In this document: in pieces, positions 1 through 11,547 of the stretch
How positions within the stretch are numbered: position 1 is the first letter of the stretch
Layout: each line of letters starts with the position of its first letter
Position numbers and translations under genes: made by a program
The notes under the pieces: generated by a model
What the model was told of the DNA's origin: nothing
Seen by the model: only the letters and a program-made list of their open reading frames with translations
Database searches by the model: none
Source of the DNA: Apostichopus japonicus
Taxonomy: Eukaryota > Echinodermata > Holothuroidea > Aspidochirotida > Stichopodidae
Length of the DNA stretch: 64,000 bases
Assembly: GCF_037975245.1 (NCBI RefSeq)
Contig: NC_092566.1
Coordinates: 4,464,001 to 4,528,000, forward strand
Reading direction: 5' to 3'

Positions 1-537
1 TGGGGGTTTTATGTTTTAGTCTATAGTCTTTTTTCTTTGTTTTAAACTCTTTTTTGATATCTTTCGTTTCAAATGAACTATCAATTTCAAATTTTAATTC
101 GGATTTGCTACAAAATATATAAACGATTACATTAACGACATAAGACAATAACACTTATTCTCATCAACAATATAGAGTAAACAAACAGAATTAATGGAAA
201 AGAAATTCACATATCCCAAAATAAATAAATAAATAAAATAAATTTCTTCTTTGTTTTTGATAAAGTAATTGATAAATTCAATTATTGAACATGTCATTTA
301 AAAGTGTACTACGGCATTCCTTATTTGCTATGTTAAGTATGTAATATTCTACCTGTAAATATTATTTGAGTTTGTAGTAAATGCAATAGCATTGACAAAT
401 TATCATTTAATTTGCAACCGAAGACATAATACTTTGCATGTAAAAGATAAAGTTGATCGGATGTTTATATATATATTAAGCCATATATATTTATATAATA
501 ATGAAACATAATAATAATTTAATAAAATAAATAAGCC

Positions 538-540
<3 letters not shown>
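1..540. other. AT-rich sequence without a recognised gene
   Basis: No open coding exon with convincing splice signals is visible. The stretch is AT-rich and runs into a TA microsatellite. Confidence 0.5.

Positions 541-542
<2 letters not shown>

Positions 543-593
<51 letters not shown>
543..593. repeat. (TA)n microsatellite
   Basis: About 25 uninterrupted TA units. It abuts the 3' (tail) side of the minus-strand SINE-like copy at 641-745 and may be that element's simple-repeat tail or its insertion target. Confidence 0.95.
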
Positions 594-597
<4 letters not shown>

Positions 598-640
598 ATC
601 GTAATGAGTTGGAAAATCAAGAACAGTGAAAAAACTTTCA

Positions 641-745
641 GCCTCCACCGGGATTCGAACCACGGGCCTTCCGCTCTGTACGCGGACACCCTAACCACTA
701 GGCTATGGACGCTGATTGTATGTCCAGAGGTTCGAAACCGGTAAG
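641..745 (-). mobile_element. tRNA-derived SINE-like element, copy 1
   Basis: Read on the minus strand, 712 to 641 is a 72-nt tRNA-shaped unit. The acceptor arms GCGTCCA and TGGAGGC pair with one mismatch. The anticodon arm TCCGC/GCGGA closes a seven-base loop. An 11-nt A box (TAGCCTAGTGG) and a perfect B box (GGTTCGAATCC) are present. The T stem has two mismatches, so this looks like a SINE head rather than a working tRNA. About 30 nt upstream on the minus strand is shared with copies near 4204 and 8341, so the element begins 5' of the tRNA-like part. A ~45-nt body and a TA tract follow. Confidence 0.7.
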
Positions 746-777
746 GAAGGTCGTAATTCCACTGTAAGGTCGTAATT

Positions 778-779
<2 letters not shown>

Positions 780-853
<74 letters not shown>
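780..853. repeat. (TA)n microsatellite
   Basis: About 36 uninterrupted TA units on the 5' side of SINE-like copy 1, so that copy sits between two TA tracts. Confidence 0.95.
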
Positions 854-857
<4 letters not shown>

Positions 858-1997
858 CATCAGACAACTATTATAAAGATAAATCCACGTGTACCCCAAA
901 AGGAAAACATTAATAGACAATAAAAACGAAATAAAAGATATTGAATTGCATCGTAGATATAATCGAAACATAGTCAGTTATAGAAATATAGAAAGACTAA
1001 ACGCTACAAATGCTTCCTAAGTCCATGAATGTCCAATTTGAAGGCACATACTACAGCACAGTACTGTGATGATAGGGTTATTGTGTTCTCCGTACATTCG
1101 TGGATCAATGCATCGCAACCTTGATCCGTTTGATTTAGTGCCTGATAAAAGTAAATGTGGAAAAAAGAGCGCAATTAAAAACCTGGTTAACACTGTATTA
1201 ACTCACACCAGTGAAGTGTGATGGGGGGGGGGGGGCTGAGTGGGGTTTGTGGGGTATACGTGGGGGAATGGGTTTAGTTTGTGATTTCCTGGAAAGTGCT
1301 CGCTTTCATAAATCAGACGTGCCCCCATCCTTCGCCCCCACCCCCATTCGTCATTGAAAAATACACTGACTCTTTACTTTCACTTAACAAGTTGTGTCCT
1401 GTACAATGAAACTGTGCTCTTTGAGCCATTGAAATTGTTAATCAGCTCGAAATGTTTTTGTTTTTTTTTGTTTTGGTATTTACGGAATACGGAATGCACA
1501 GTTAAGTCGTGAAGCATCTGAAGTTAATTCGTTATTTGCCCCTTCAATTCCTATTATAACATGAATCCTGTTAATATACTCTACTATCTCACCACTGACT
1601 TGATAAACAAATGAACTTTAATTGAACTGAATTATATGAAGAACGCGGTCTCATTTCCCCAAATTCAACTGCTGGCCAGTCTTACGCCGCGGTGTCGGGT
1701 TTCATAGTGATTTCGCCTCCTAGCAGGGTAATTGTAAGTTTATGCAAATTGAGCTATTAAACTAATTAGCATATGTGAAACTTGAAGGGGGGAAATATGA
1801 AAAATGAAAGAAAAAAATGGAACAAGTATACATCTTGATATAGAGTGTCACAGACCTATGCAGGATGTTATGTATACACATGGAGACAATAACATACTTC
1901 TAGAATAACACATATTAACGTGGTCACTAATGTACGTGTATACAATCACATTAATGTTAGAGTGTATTTTTATAGGGGGATGGAGTTTGTCGGTAAA

Positions 1998-2082
1998 TTA
2001 ACAGGAGGAGGGTAAAACCGCTGGTGGTTGTCGAGGACACAAATACACAATAACAGCCCTCCCCACGCCCAAAATGTTACGC
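1998..2082 (-). CDS. candidate last exon of the secreted-protein model
   Basis: It follows a pyrimidine-rich acceptor (CTTCTTTATCTCCTTAG). Entered with two carried bases it is open for 27 codons to a TAA and ends in a cysteine. The other two frames close early. Confidence 0.3.
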
Positions 2083-4523
2083 CTAAGGAGATAAAGAAGT
2101 GGCAAACAGTGCTTATTTTTCTTTCTTTCTTTCTTTCTATAAGTGAAAACTGTTTCGCCAGGCCATGCTTCAGAAACAGTTCTGGAACTTCAATTAATTA
2201 GAACGTAACCTGCAAGGAGTTTAACGAAGACGCTGGCGTGGCAGCCAATGTGCCAGCTGTTTACGCGGTCTCACTGTGTCGCAGTCCTTGCTATAATTGC
2301 CATACATAGGCTGGGCCTCACCTGATCGCCTGCAGGCCTGCCTCGTCACACTAACTTTCAGCCATAATTAGATCACCTCTATTAACCGTTTAGACAATTT
2401 GTTTGCATCAATGATGGTCGTCATATATACATGAAGTGATAAGCTGATGCCATATACAAAAGGTAGATATACTTACAGAAAGTAAATGTCTGATATTTAT
2501 TTGAAGATCTCTTGAACCGTTGACTCTCGATTCGTGTTCCTCGTTATCATCAGCGATTAATGAGAAGTAGTTCAAGTGTTTACATAGCTGTGGTTGAACT
2601 TCATGTTCTTCGATATCCTATAGATGATAGAAATATAAGAAGAAGAAAAAACATGAAAAACAGTATATGCCTCATACCCTATAACTTTCATTACCTATCT
2701 TGCTTCATTTCCAACCTTCCCGCACCCTGTTTATTTCATCCCATCACTGATTTTCTTGTTCCTTACCTTCATCTTTACTATTTTCCCCCTCTTTCATTCA
2801 TCTCGTACCTTCTCTCATTCTCTTTCCTTCACCCGTTACCTTCCCCTCAACATTCTCCCTTCATCCATTTATATCCTTTTACCCTCTGCACCCTTATCGA
2901 TAATCCTTTATTTGACCTTCATTGATCCTATCCATTTATACCTTACTATCCTCTTCTACACCTCCTTCTACCCCCACCCCTTCATCCTTTCTTTGTTCCT
3001 AGCAATTTCTGATGCCCTTCCCTTTATCCTCTACAGTTTTATTGATTAATTTATTTTGTTACTTTGTTTGTTTGCTTGTTCTTTTTTTTTTTTTTTCTTC
3101 ATTGCTTTCTTTCTCTTCTATAGGGTTCATGATGGGGACTTGAGTGTCCCTCCTGATCATTTTTTCTTCTACTAAACTAAACTTTCTTTCTTTCTTTATG
3201 CCGTAATAATTATCTCGAATAGTCCTTTTCAGTATCAATATAAATCCATTGATATATCCGCCAGAGTACAGTGATGTTTTAATGAAGAAGCTTTGCGAAA
3301 GGCATCAGATCTTATGGATTCTTCCGTCATTTCTGTACATGCCAAGTTCATTCTTATGTTTTTATTATTATTTTGATTTTGAAGTATGATTATAAGTAAT
3401 AACGTTCAGATGTGAAGTTTGTGCGATACTTACTGAACCAAGGACGGTGATATTTGTACAACTATGTGGTTGCCTGGATGCACAGGTTACACGGCAGCCC
3501 TATACAAACAACACAAGAGACAAAATTGTTAAGTGGCCGTAGGCCCAAGTTCTTTGTATTGACGCAAGAGATTTTTCTAATTACGAAATTTACGAAAAAA
3601 ATACAATTTTACTATTAAAGATGACAAAACTTAGGCCAATCGGATCACAATCGGAACAAGACCGGCATTTTTTTTTAAATAAGGTTTTTCTTCTGCCTGA
3701 CACTTAACCCCACTGACCATTTGGGGGACGAAGGGAGGGGGCGGGGAGGCTGTAATGATTTGCCCGAACATGGAACCCCTTAGAAGGGCATACTGGTGAC
3801 ATCCCCCTCACCTCTGAAATTTGAGTTCGTTATAAATCAATGCCAACAGTGATACACATTGTCTTAGACAGAGAAGGAAAGCATGGAGCGCGAACTGTGT
3901 CAAAACTTCACGACATCAACGTCAGATAAGCCGGGCTAGCTTAGAACGTTAGTCGAATTACCTGAAGCTAAGTTTGGTAAGGGAAATACTGACTCTCATA
4001 AAAAAGATAAATCAAATTCGGAAGAAATATAGCGACAATCATATACAGTTTGCTTTTTAATTGAGAAGTAATTTACGTCTCCTAATGGTAATTTAGCGAT
4101 GGTAACTGTACTGATTTCGCTAATTGTCGCTAATTGTCTTATCCGTAATATTTTTCGTACTTGATCCATTCATGTACGGAGATTGGGAGAGGACAGACAG
4201 TCAGCGTCCGTAGCCTAGTTAGTAAGGGTGTCTGCATGTAAAACGGGCAACCGTGTGATTTTACGCCTCCCTTCCATTAGCACCCATTTTCCACCTCAAA
4301 ATCTCTGCTTGTTTTAGACAATACCGTTGATATTTATGTAACGTCACTTACAAAACTACTAACACATTACCATAACATATTCACTTTGTAAAACTAATAT
4401 TTATAATGATAAATGCTTACCATATCATTCGCATGATGCCTGGTTTGGTTCATGATCTTCATCCATAAAGAGAAACGGTCTTGAAAATAAGATCAAACAT
4501 TTGCGTTAAATTGTTGTAATTTG

Positions 4524-4601
<78 letters not shown>

Positions 4602-6899
4602 TGTGATTTTCATTGCTAGAAATTCCACACAAAGTATAAAAATGTAAGGGCTGAGAGGACAACCCTGTCTCACACCCCTAGTAATGTCAAAAGACGCCGA
4701 GGAAAAACCGTTATTAAAAACTGAAGCAGAAGAGTTTGAATATAACGTACAAATCCAACGACAGAAAATACCATTGAAATTAAAACGTTCAGGGCAATGA
4801 AAAATAAAATCCCAATTCAGTCTATCAAACGCTTTTTCAAAATCAATTAACCCTAAATGACGAAGAAGGGATTGAATTCATCTTACAAAAATCGATAGAA
4901 TCTAAAATACAACGAATATTTCCCCCTATAAAACGTCCTTTAATATAACCCGTGTGATTGTGACCAATAATTTTAGGCAAAACCTATTTCATTCGAGTTG
5001 CTAATACTTTTGAACAAATCTTATAACCTAGATTCAATAAAGAAATAGGCCTATAATATTTAAAAAAAAGTTATGATCTTTTCCATGGTTAGGAATAAGA
5101 ATGATATTACTACATGCCTGCTCTTTCGAGAGACCCAAATGTCTATATATATTAGCATCATTATTGTTGTCTAGAGTAAAGCAATATGTCGCCAACACAG
5201 GTTTTCCACACAACTTGTTTTTACTAATCTCGATTTTCCAACCCATTGCAATTAATATAAATATATATTTACAATTAATTCTCAATTAACTCTCATTTTG
5301 TCATAATTATCTTTAATAATTAACCTTTAATATATTGAATAAAAATGGATATAGACAGTTTAATTTATATCTACTATTCGTAGTAACGTATTGTAAGTTA
5401 ACTTACCAGCTAAGGTGAGTGGAATTAAAACTGTAAGAAAAGAATATAAAATATACATTGGTTTTTTTTCTCACGTCTAAGTCGCAAAATGCGTTAGGTC
5501 ACAACACACCGTAGCATCTTTATTAAAAATTAAAAATAAAATAAATGAATAAAAAAAACAATATTTGTTCTACTTGTGGTGAAAGAGGGTTTCAATGAAA
5601 ACACACCCCAGATGAATCTGTGCAAATTATCGTCAAAACTGGATATTGTTTTCGGACTTTTGCTTTAAGCTAAATTCCTCGAAAAGTCACTTGGGGGTAT
5701 AGCAACGGCAGCCCCCCCCCCCGCCCTCCACCACCCAACCCCTTCCCATACACTCCATTCATCCTAAGACGAATCAAATGTAAATTGGTCTACATTGTCA
5801 AATGTATTACAATTCAGCTATTACAATATAAGATTTAGTTCAAAACTATTTACCTACATTACGAAATAGAACTTCGGCACTACATGTCCTCATTATGATA
5901 TTAGAAAGATAAACAATAGTTGAATGTGAAACAAAAGGCAATGCAGTGACGTCACTATGGGTGTAGAAGGACTTTTTTAAAAGCAAGGAAAATGACAGCA
6001 TTCTAACAAATGGTGTCCTATTCTTATTTACACCGATAAAACTATACTCTGGCTGACATTCCCACCCAATGCAATTTATTACTGTTCAATGCGAATTTGC
6101 GAGGAAAAATGCCTACTTTGAAGTTGTTCGCCCTTGTTCAACATATGAAGAGGTGGAGGGGGGAGGGGAAGAATGACGTTGGTATGAATTTCCGTTCACT
6201 GGCAAATTGGAAGAATATCAACTATTATAAAATGCATGAAAACCGAATTAAACAAATTTAATAAAAATTAAAAATGATTGAACGGAGCATACATTTTTTT
6301 GGAAAAGGTCAAATATTTCACCTGATATTTTGACTGGAAGTGAATATTGCATTTTTGTTTCGTATAGAGTTAGTTTAATTTTAATTTCCCACTTGCAGGT
6401 AGGTTATGATCCTGGGCTGGTCGCCATCAATTAATGGAATTAACATGTGCTGTAAGCCATATATCTACTCTGTTTAATAGGCTATATGTACATACACTGT
6501 ATAGGGATTTTAAAAAGGATTTCTAACAATAAAGACTGCGAGAATAAAATGACACTTTCAAAAAAATAACAACGAAATACACTTCTTATTTCTTTACAGT
6601 GAAAATTCACTCTTTTAAGGTTGTCCAGAAAGTTGATTATTTCGAGGAGTGAATTTCTCTCTTAGCGTGAAGGTTGGCTTTAATTTTTTAGTCACATTTT
6701 TGTTTTATTTTTGGCTTAATAATAAGGCACTAAAATCTAACTCACAAGATTTGTTTCCCTAAAATTGTTAAGATTTCACTCCACAAAAGAGTTTTTTGAA
6801 CATCACGCCAAAATGAAAATTTAAAACACAAATTAAAATAGAAATAAAATTCTACTTACCGTATAAAAGGAATGTGAAAGCTAAATCCATCCTAACCAT
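1998..6899 (-). CDS. candidate secreted cysteine-containing protein (seven-exon model)
   Basis: This tentative gene model joins minus-strand exons 6899-6860, 5430-5407, 4479-4421, 3499-3434, 2617-2477, 2350-2322 and 2082-1998 (444 nt, 147 residues plus stop). The start ATG sits in CACCATGG. The first two exons give a signal-peptide-like hydrophobic run (MVRMDLAFTFLLYVLIPLTL). Later exons contain GCRVTCASRQPHSC and, across a junction, HLLSCDEAGLQAIRR. The last piece resembles the stanniocalcin segment around LLxCDExxxxxIR, but the cysteine-rich stanniocalcin core is not visible, so the family call is weak. The 141-nt and 66-nt exons have strong signals; the 24-nt and 29-nt exons are the weakest. 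A LINE relic and a SINE-like copy would lie in its introns. Individual exons could belong to different genes or be chance. Confidence 0.33.
2322..2350 (-). CDS. candidate 29-nt exon of the secreted-protein model
   Basis: It encodes CDEAGLQAI plus two bases. The donor GTGAGG is good; the acceptor (AAAGTTAG) lacks a clear pyrimidine tract. It was chosen because the phases fit and the junction gives a stanniocalcin-like LLSCDE. Confidence 0.22.
2477..2617 (-). CDS. candidate 141-nt internal exon, secreted-protein model
   Basis: This is the best-supported exon of the model. A long pyrimidine tract ends in CATCTATAG, 47 codons are open in phase 0, and the donor is GTAAGT. It encodes an acidic stretch with one cysteine (LCKHLNYF), one N-glycosylation sequon (NGS) and ends RHLLS. 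Confidence 0.5.
3434..3499 (-). CDS. candidate 66-nt internal exon, secreted-protein model
   Basis: The acceptor is CTTGTGTTGTTTGTATAG and the donor GTAAGT. The 22 codons are open in phase 0 and contain three cysteines (GCRVTCASRQPHSC) and an NIT glycosylation sequon, which suits a secreted protein. Confidence 0.42.
4204..4275 (+). mobile_element. tRNA-derived SINE-like element, copy 2 (degenerate)
   Basis: It starts GCGTCCGTAGCCTAG, matching copy 1, with a matching preamble just upstream (GGACAGACAGTCA versus GGACATACAATCA). The A-box region is recognisable; the B-box region is decayed. Confidence 0.6.
4421..4479 (-). CDS. candidate 59-nt exon, secreted-protein model
   Basis: The acceptor is CTTATTTTCAAG and the donor GTAAGC. 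It encodes 19 codons after two phase bases, with an NQT sequon. It is short, so openness alone is weak evidence. Confidence 0.25.
4526..4597. repeat. (TA)n microsatellite
   Basis: About 35 TA units at the downstream (3') edge of the LINE relic on the minus strand. Confidence 0.95.
4598..5180 (-). pseudogene. broken LINE reverse transcriptase fragment (L1/Tx1-like)
   Basis: Minus-strand translation in shifting frames gives the ordered motifs of a non-LTR reverse transcriptase. An IILIP..GKD segment comes first, then YRPISLLNLGYKI, GHNHTGYIKGRFIGGNIR, LIDFEKAFDRLNWDFI, and ITRGVRQGCPLSPYIFILC. These match fingers/palm segments of L1/Tx1-type elements. At least two frameshifts and an in-frame stop break it, and the FADD-type catalytic stretch lies beyond the visible end. 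No endonuclease region was found. Confidence 0.85.
5407..5430 (-). CDS. candidate 24-nt microexon, secreted-protein model
   Basis: A strong acceptor (TATTCTTTTCTTACAG) and a consensus donor (GTAAGT) bracket only 24 nt. It encodes VLIPLTLA when joined to the exon at 6860-6899, extending the hydrophobic signal. Confidence 0.25.
6860..6899 (-). CDS. candidate first coding exon with signal-peptide start
   Basis: The ATG lies in CACCATGG, a strong start context. Thirteen codons (MVRMDLAFTFLLY) lead to a consensus donor GTAAGT. It reads as the first half of a signal peptide. Confidence 0.35.
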
Positions 6900-8300
6900 G
6901 GTGAAAGTAAGTATGTCTAATATGAAGATTGTATATGAAAAATAATTTCTTTTCCTGAAAACGGCTGCTTAAAATAGTTCTTTATCCAGACGCCGATAAT
7001 TTTCGCACAAGTTAGAAAGTTTTGTGGATACCTGTAGCTAAAATGCTCCTTCTTTATATATCTTCCACTGAGAGGAAACAAATGGGTCGGACGGGGGAGT
7101 TTTTTTGCTTCCTGTCAACTACACAAGAATCAAACTAGAATGTCATCTTTTTTTTTTATATATATCTCTCTTTGTTTTTTTGTTTTTTTCGTTCGAGCAG
7201 TTAAGGCCCACATAATGACATTATTTTATTATTTAAACAACTTTATCTTAATTTTCCCTCTTTATTCTTTTAAGACAGTCACTTCTTCTTTGTTATTCCG
7301 GTTCCGTATTAAAATAGAGACAGAGAAAACAGACGGAAGATCGAGCATAGACGGGAGCGGATTCCAAATAACGTCTAACCGTGGTGTCGACACCTTTCAT
7401 GGATATATTTTGGATTTTTGCATAAACTTCTACCCTTCAATATGCCCCGTTGTATTCCGGAGAACATGTCGATATAAACGGTTTTGTATATACACAAAGA
7501 CCGACATTACGATCATAAAAACTTTTGGTGTAGGGAAAAGCTTGGAAAGCAGTGAAATTCTGTGCCCAATTGACTCAGTAACGGACAAAGGATTTGAACG
7601 GTCGGGAGAAGATAGGGGGGTGGGGGATTCTAACATTTTCCACCTAAGTTAGATAGGGGTTTTGCACCTATGTGTAAGGGCCAGAGGTTAATGGAAGATT
7701 TTCTATCCCTGAGGTGGTTGAAGCCGAAACCTATCCAAATGAAATTAATTTTTAAGTTGTATATTGGTTGTTTCGAATTATCTATATAATGTAAAAGTGT
7801 CAATTGATGTACATTATATGTATATATCTGTGAAGTGCGTAGTGAACAGTTGTTTACATCAAGTGTGATACCGTTACGTTACCTGGTCCTTTGAAGTCTC
7901 CTACCCTCCCCCCCCCCCCCCCGCACCTCACCTATAATATTTGGACACCATATTTACGGGTATACAATGTAATAGTTCTACTTTACCACACTGAAAGCAA
8001 AAATACCATTATTTATGCAGTCTGGTCACATGATCTCGTGTTAACTTTTACCGGGCCCAGATTCGGTCATGTTAACTACCAATACCCCGACCCAGTGCTA
8101 TGCAACTTTATGTCATTTGTGAATTCTAAAGTCGGATCTCGGTAGAAATGCTATGTATTATATTAACGACTCATGAATAAATTCGAGTTGGGGTGGTCGC
8201 CTGATCGATATCTAAGGGTGAGTCTATGGCGAATGTGTCACCTAAGAGGACTAGTGTTGTTTGAAATAGATGGCGGGGCCTGCAGGGGAGTGACGAACTT
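6900..8300. other. no recognised gene
   Basis: Open stretches here (for example 7140-7652) begin in a T-rich run and show no recognisable domain or paired splice signals. A poly(C) tract lies near 7907. Confidence 0.4.
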
Positions 8301-8310
8301 CTTTAAATCT

Positions 8311-8470
8311 GGTTGTTTCGAACCTCTAGCTATTACATCAGTGTCCATAGCCTAAAGTTGGTTAGGGCGTCCAGAAGTGGGAGGTCAGTTTGAATTCCGG
8401 TGGAAGCTGGAAGTGTTTGCACTATTATACATACATAGACATAAAAACACACATACATATATATCTATAT
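8311..8470 (+). mobile_element. tRNA-derived SINE-like element, copy 3
   Basis: The preamble TTTCGAACCTCT followed by ATCAGTGTCCATAGCC matches the minus strand of copy 1. The tRNA-like part spans about 8341-8407, with a decayed B box (GTTTGAATTCC). It is followed by a short body and an ATAC/ATCT-rich simple tail. Confidence 0.6.
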
Positions 8471-8859
8471 CTATATATATCTATATTTCAACGAAAAAGT
8501 CATTGAAAATCGTGTTTTTAACGCCATCGTTAATCGATTCGTTTATATAGCAAGAGCTTAGTGCACTGAGTAACCCTCGAAAAATCGTGACGAAGTCATA
8601 TTTGTGTATGAGTTATGTGGGTAGAATTAATTGTCAATTCAAATGTATGATATTTATCATAAACGTGCCATTATCGGTTAGGTTTGAAAGGAAATTACGT
8701 TGATTCCGTCGAACGATCATTTAGCCTATATAGTATCATGACTGAAAATCAGCGTTAAAGTTTTTATTACCACATAGTAGCAAGGACGTTTATCTATAAT
8801 CCTGTACCCTACCTACGGTACATTCCCCTCCACCAAAAAGGATTAATCAATCAATAAAT

Positions 8860-9290
8860 GAAAAATAAATGTAAAAACTAAATGAAAAACTAAATAAATG
8901 AAACTACGAATGTATATGGATCTATGGATGTATGAATGTACGAAGGGAAGAATAATGCACGAATATACAAATATGTGAACGAATGAATATATGAATGTAT
9001 GACTGTATGAATGTATGTATGTATGTATGAATATATGAATGTATGAGTGTGAATGAATGTATGAGTGTGAATGAATGTATGAATGATGAATGTATGAATG
9101 TATGAATGAATGTATGAATGAATGAATGTATGAACGTATGAATGTATGACTGAATGAATGAATGTATGAATGAATGTATGAATATACGAATGTGTGAACG
9201 AATGAATATATGAATGTATGAATGAATGAATGAATGATTGTATGAATGTATGAATGATGAATGTATGTGTGAATGAATGGATGATTATTG
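8860..9290. repeat. (ATGA/ATGT)n tetranucleotide array
   Basis: Imperfect tandem GAATGTAT and GAATGAAT units run for over 400 bp. The apparent His/Ile/Tyr-rich reading frame on the minus strand is a by-product. Confidence 0.95.
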
Positions 9291-9299
9291 TTGATAGTT

Positions 9300-10690
9300 A
9301 ACACCAGTGCCATTTTTTAGCTCGCCTTAAATATAGAGCGCCATGTAGGGCTCCCGTGACAATTATGTAATCGGGACAAGTTTTTGCACTCTTCAGTTTC
9401 CCTGAAATATATTGTATAAATAAGATTACGTTCTAACTTGCCACATATTTCATATTCCACATTTCCGTAAGCTCCCAAATACTTCCCCAGGTCACCTTAA
9501 CAGTAGCCCCACTACATTGTTTATTGTCCAATGTCTGGACTTTAATACATTTGACGAACTTAACTGATGGACAATATAAACTTTCATATTTTGTAAGACA
9601 GCCAGATGTGCAGTAGCCTAAAGACAAATATCGTTATCGCAGTGTATTAGCAGTGTAATAATTATTTATAGGAAGTGCGTATCACGTACGATTGCTAGCT
9701 TAGCTTCATAACATGCTGTTCGTGCAACAACTTAAAGCGAATCATAGAAAGGATGATAACGAACATTGATGACGTCGTTGAGCATACGGTTCGTGACACT
9801 CCATCGAGTGCGGTTAGGTAGGCAATATATATTTTATTACGCAGTGGCCAACTGTAGGCTTGTAATAGGCTATAGGCTAAATTTAGCTAATTGCAGCTGC
9901 CAAACTAAGTAAGTAGTTGAATCAGTAGACCTGAATGTTACTACGGTTATAATCGAGTTAACGGAGTTGACGAGTATTCAAGATCAAGAGAGCACTGACA
10001 AAATACCATGCTAATAAAGCAACAGTTAAGAAAAAATCGACACTGAAGGGGGGGGGGGGGAGCAGTCGCTTCCCTGCTCCCCCCTGGCCTCCCTGGTTGT
10101 TAGGACCCTCACAACTCTCTGGGTATACCTGATTATATACCTAATATTATTTCAATCTAAATATGCTTCAGAATGCACCGTCATCAAACGGCTTCAGGTA
10201 AACTTTGTCCCCTGGGGGAGCATCCATACACCCCTTATACCCCCACATGAGTATCAGATTATTAGGTCATTTATAAGGTTGTTGACAACAATTTCCTGTT
10301 TGGACCTACTCATCAATTATGAAGTTGATCCAAGCTTTCTTTTGAAGTTATATACAATGATTTCAGAATTTGATTTTTTTTTTGGGGGGGGGGGGCCAGT
10401 GACCATCATAAAAACGATTTCGTTTGCGCGTTCACCGCCCATAATAGAAGTCATTAAAATCGGAGAAATTATCTCTTTTGTTTCTTTTTAAATTCTATTA
10501 CAAGCCTCTGTATTTTTCGAAGCCATCTGTACCACTGTTTATTCTTCATTTTCACCGGTAATTGTCGAGCAGGCCATGAGGGGTATTAGATTAAACACCC
10601 TGCATGCGTAATGTTTCGACCAAATTAGCGTTAAATTGAACCGGGTAATTAATGCATACAATGAATTCTAGCACATGTGTCTCATACATC
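9300..10690. other. no firm gene; one possible minus-strand exon
   Basis: A minus-strand cysteine-containing open stretch at 9496-9617 has an acceptor but only a weak donor. A poly(G) tract lies near 10049. Nothing else recognised. Confidence 0.4.
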
Positions 10691-11547
10691 TAGTGGCGTA
10701 GCTAGAGGTTTTGGCGCCCGGACGGTGCAAGAGTAAAAAATGGGGCCCCCAATTGTAATTATAATATTGTGAAATAAATTGATATTGGTAGTATAGGCTT
10801 TATGCGTATCCGTACCATACCATGCACTGTGAAAATAAGTAAACTGCCTAAATAGCATTATTTAAACCCGAATAACTATTATTATTCTCTCATAGATAGT
10901 AGGTTCTTTCTTACTATTGAAACTGCATTACGGATGTTCGCAACTTTGTATACAACTTTACCAGTATCCTAAGTAGTAAGGCTGTTGTATTGATCGCATA
11001 CAGTTTAATATTCTTATTTTCTAAATTGATCTTATAGTAGCGTCTTGTAAGTTGCTGAATTTGTAACATTGTTTATACTCGCAACTGCATTTCGTGTGGT
11101 TTTGCATCAGCAAATAAGTTAATGACATGATCAAAGACTGTTAATGTTGTCTGCTTCATCGCGCTCAATATTAAGGAGTGCCAAAGCAGATAGTCTCGCT
11201 CGACGTCGTGGTATATATTTCCACCTTTCGAAATCTACTGCATTGGAACTGTACACTGAAATACTCGAAATTTCCGTGACATGTAGTCATTACAGAACAG
11301 GATAAAACAAAGAGAAAACGGTCGAAATGGACTGAAAAGAAATCACAATGTATAAATTTGCCAATAAAAACAACTACATTCAGATTCTTATTAGTAACTG
11401 GAAAATATTCATGCCTGAAAACATACATCAATTTCGTCATCTTTTCTAAAAAGTGCTTATTTTTTTACTCTCATTCTCCCATTTCAGCGCCCCCAAACCC
11501 GGCACAGGGACACGTGCCCTCCCTGGACACCGCTAGCTACGCTACTG
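10691..11547. mobile_element. hAT-like DNA transposon, non-autonomous
   Basis: The ends are TAGTGGCGTAGCTAG and the inverted CTAGCTACGCTACTG. Flanking 8-mers catacatc and catttatc match at 6 of 8 positions, consistent with an old 8-bp target duplication. No transposase frame is visible. Confidence 0.65.

Noticed and set aside
641-712. A functional tRNA gene
   Set aside because: The T stem has two mismatches and the acceptor one. Similar decayed copies with a shared upstream sequence point to a SINE head.
403-971. Minus-strand frames rich in Tyr-Ile
   Set aside because: They are translations of TA microsatellites and of the SINE-like copy, with no domain.
7140-7652. 170-codon plus-strand frame
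   Set aside because: It starts in a T-rich run, has no recognised motif and no supporting splice or start context.
8843-9313. 156-residue His/Ile/Tyr-rich minus-strand frame
   Set aside because: It is the read-through of a tetranucleotide tandem array.
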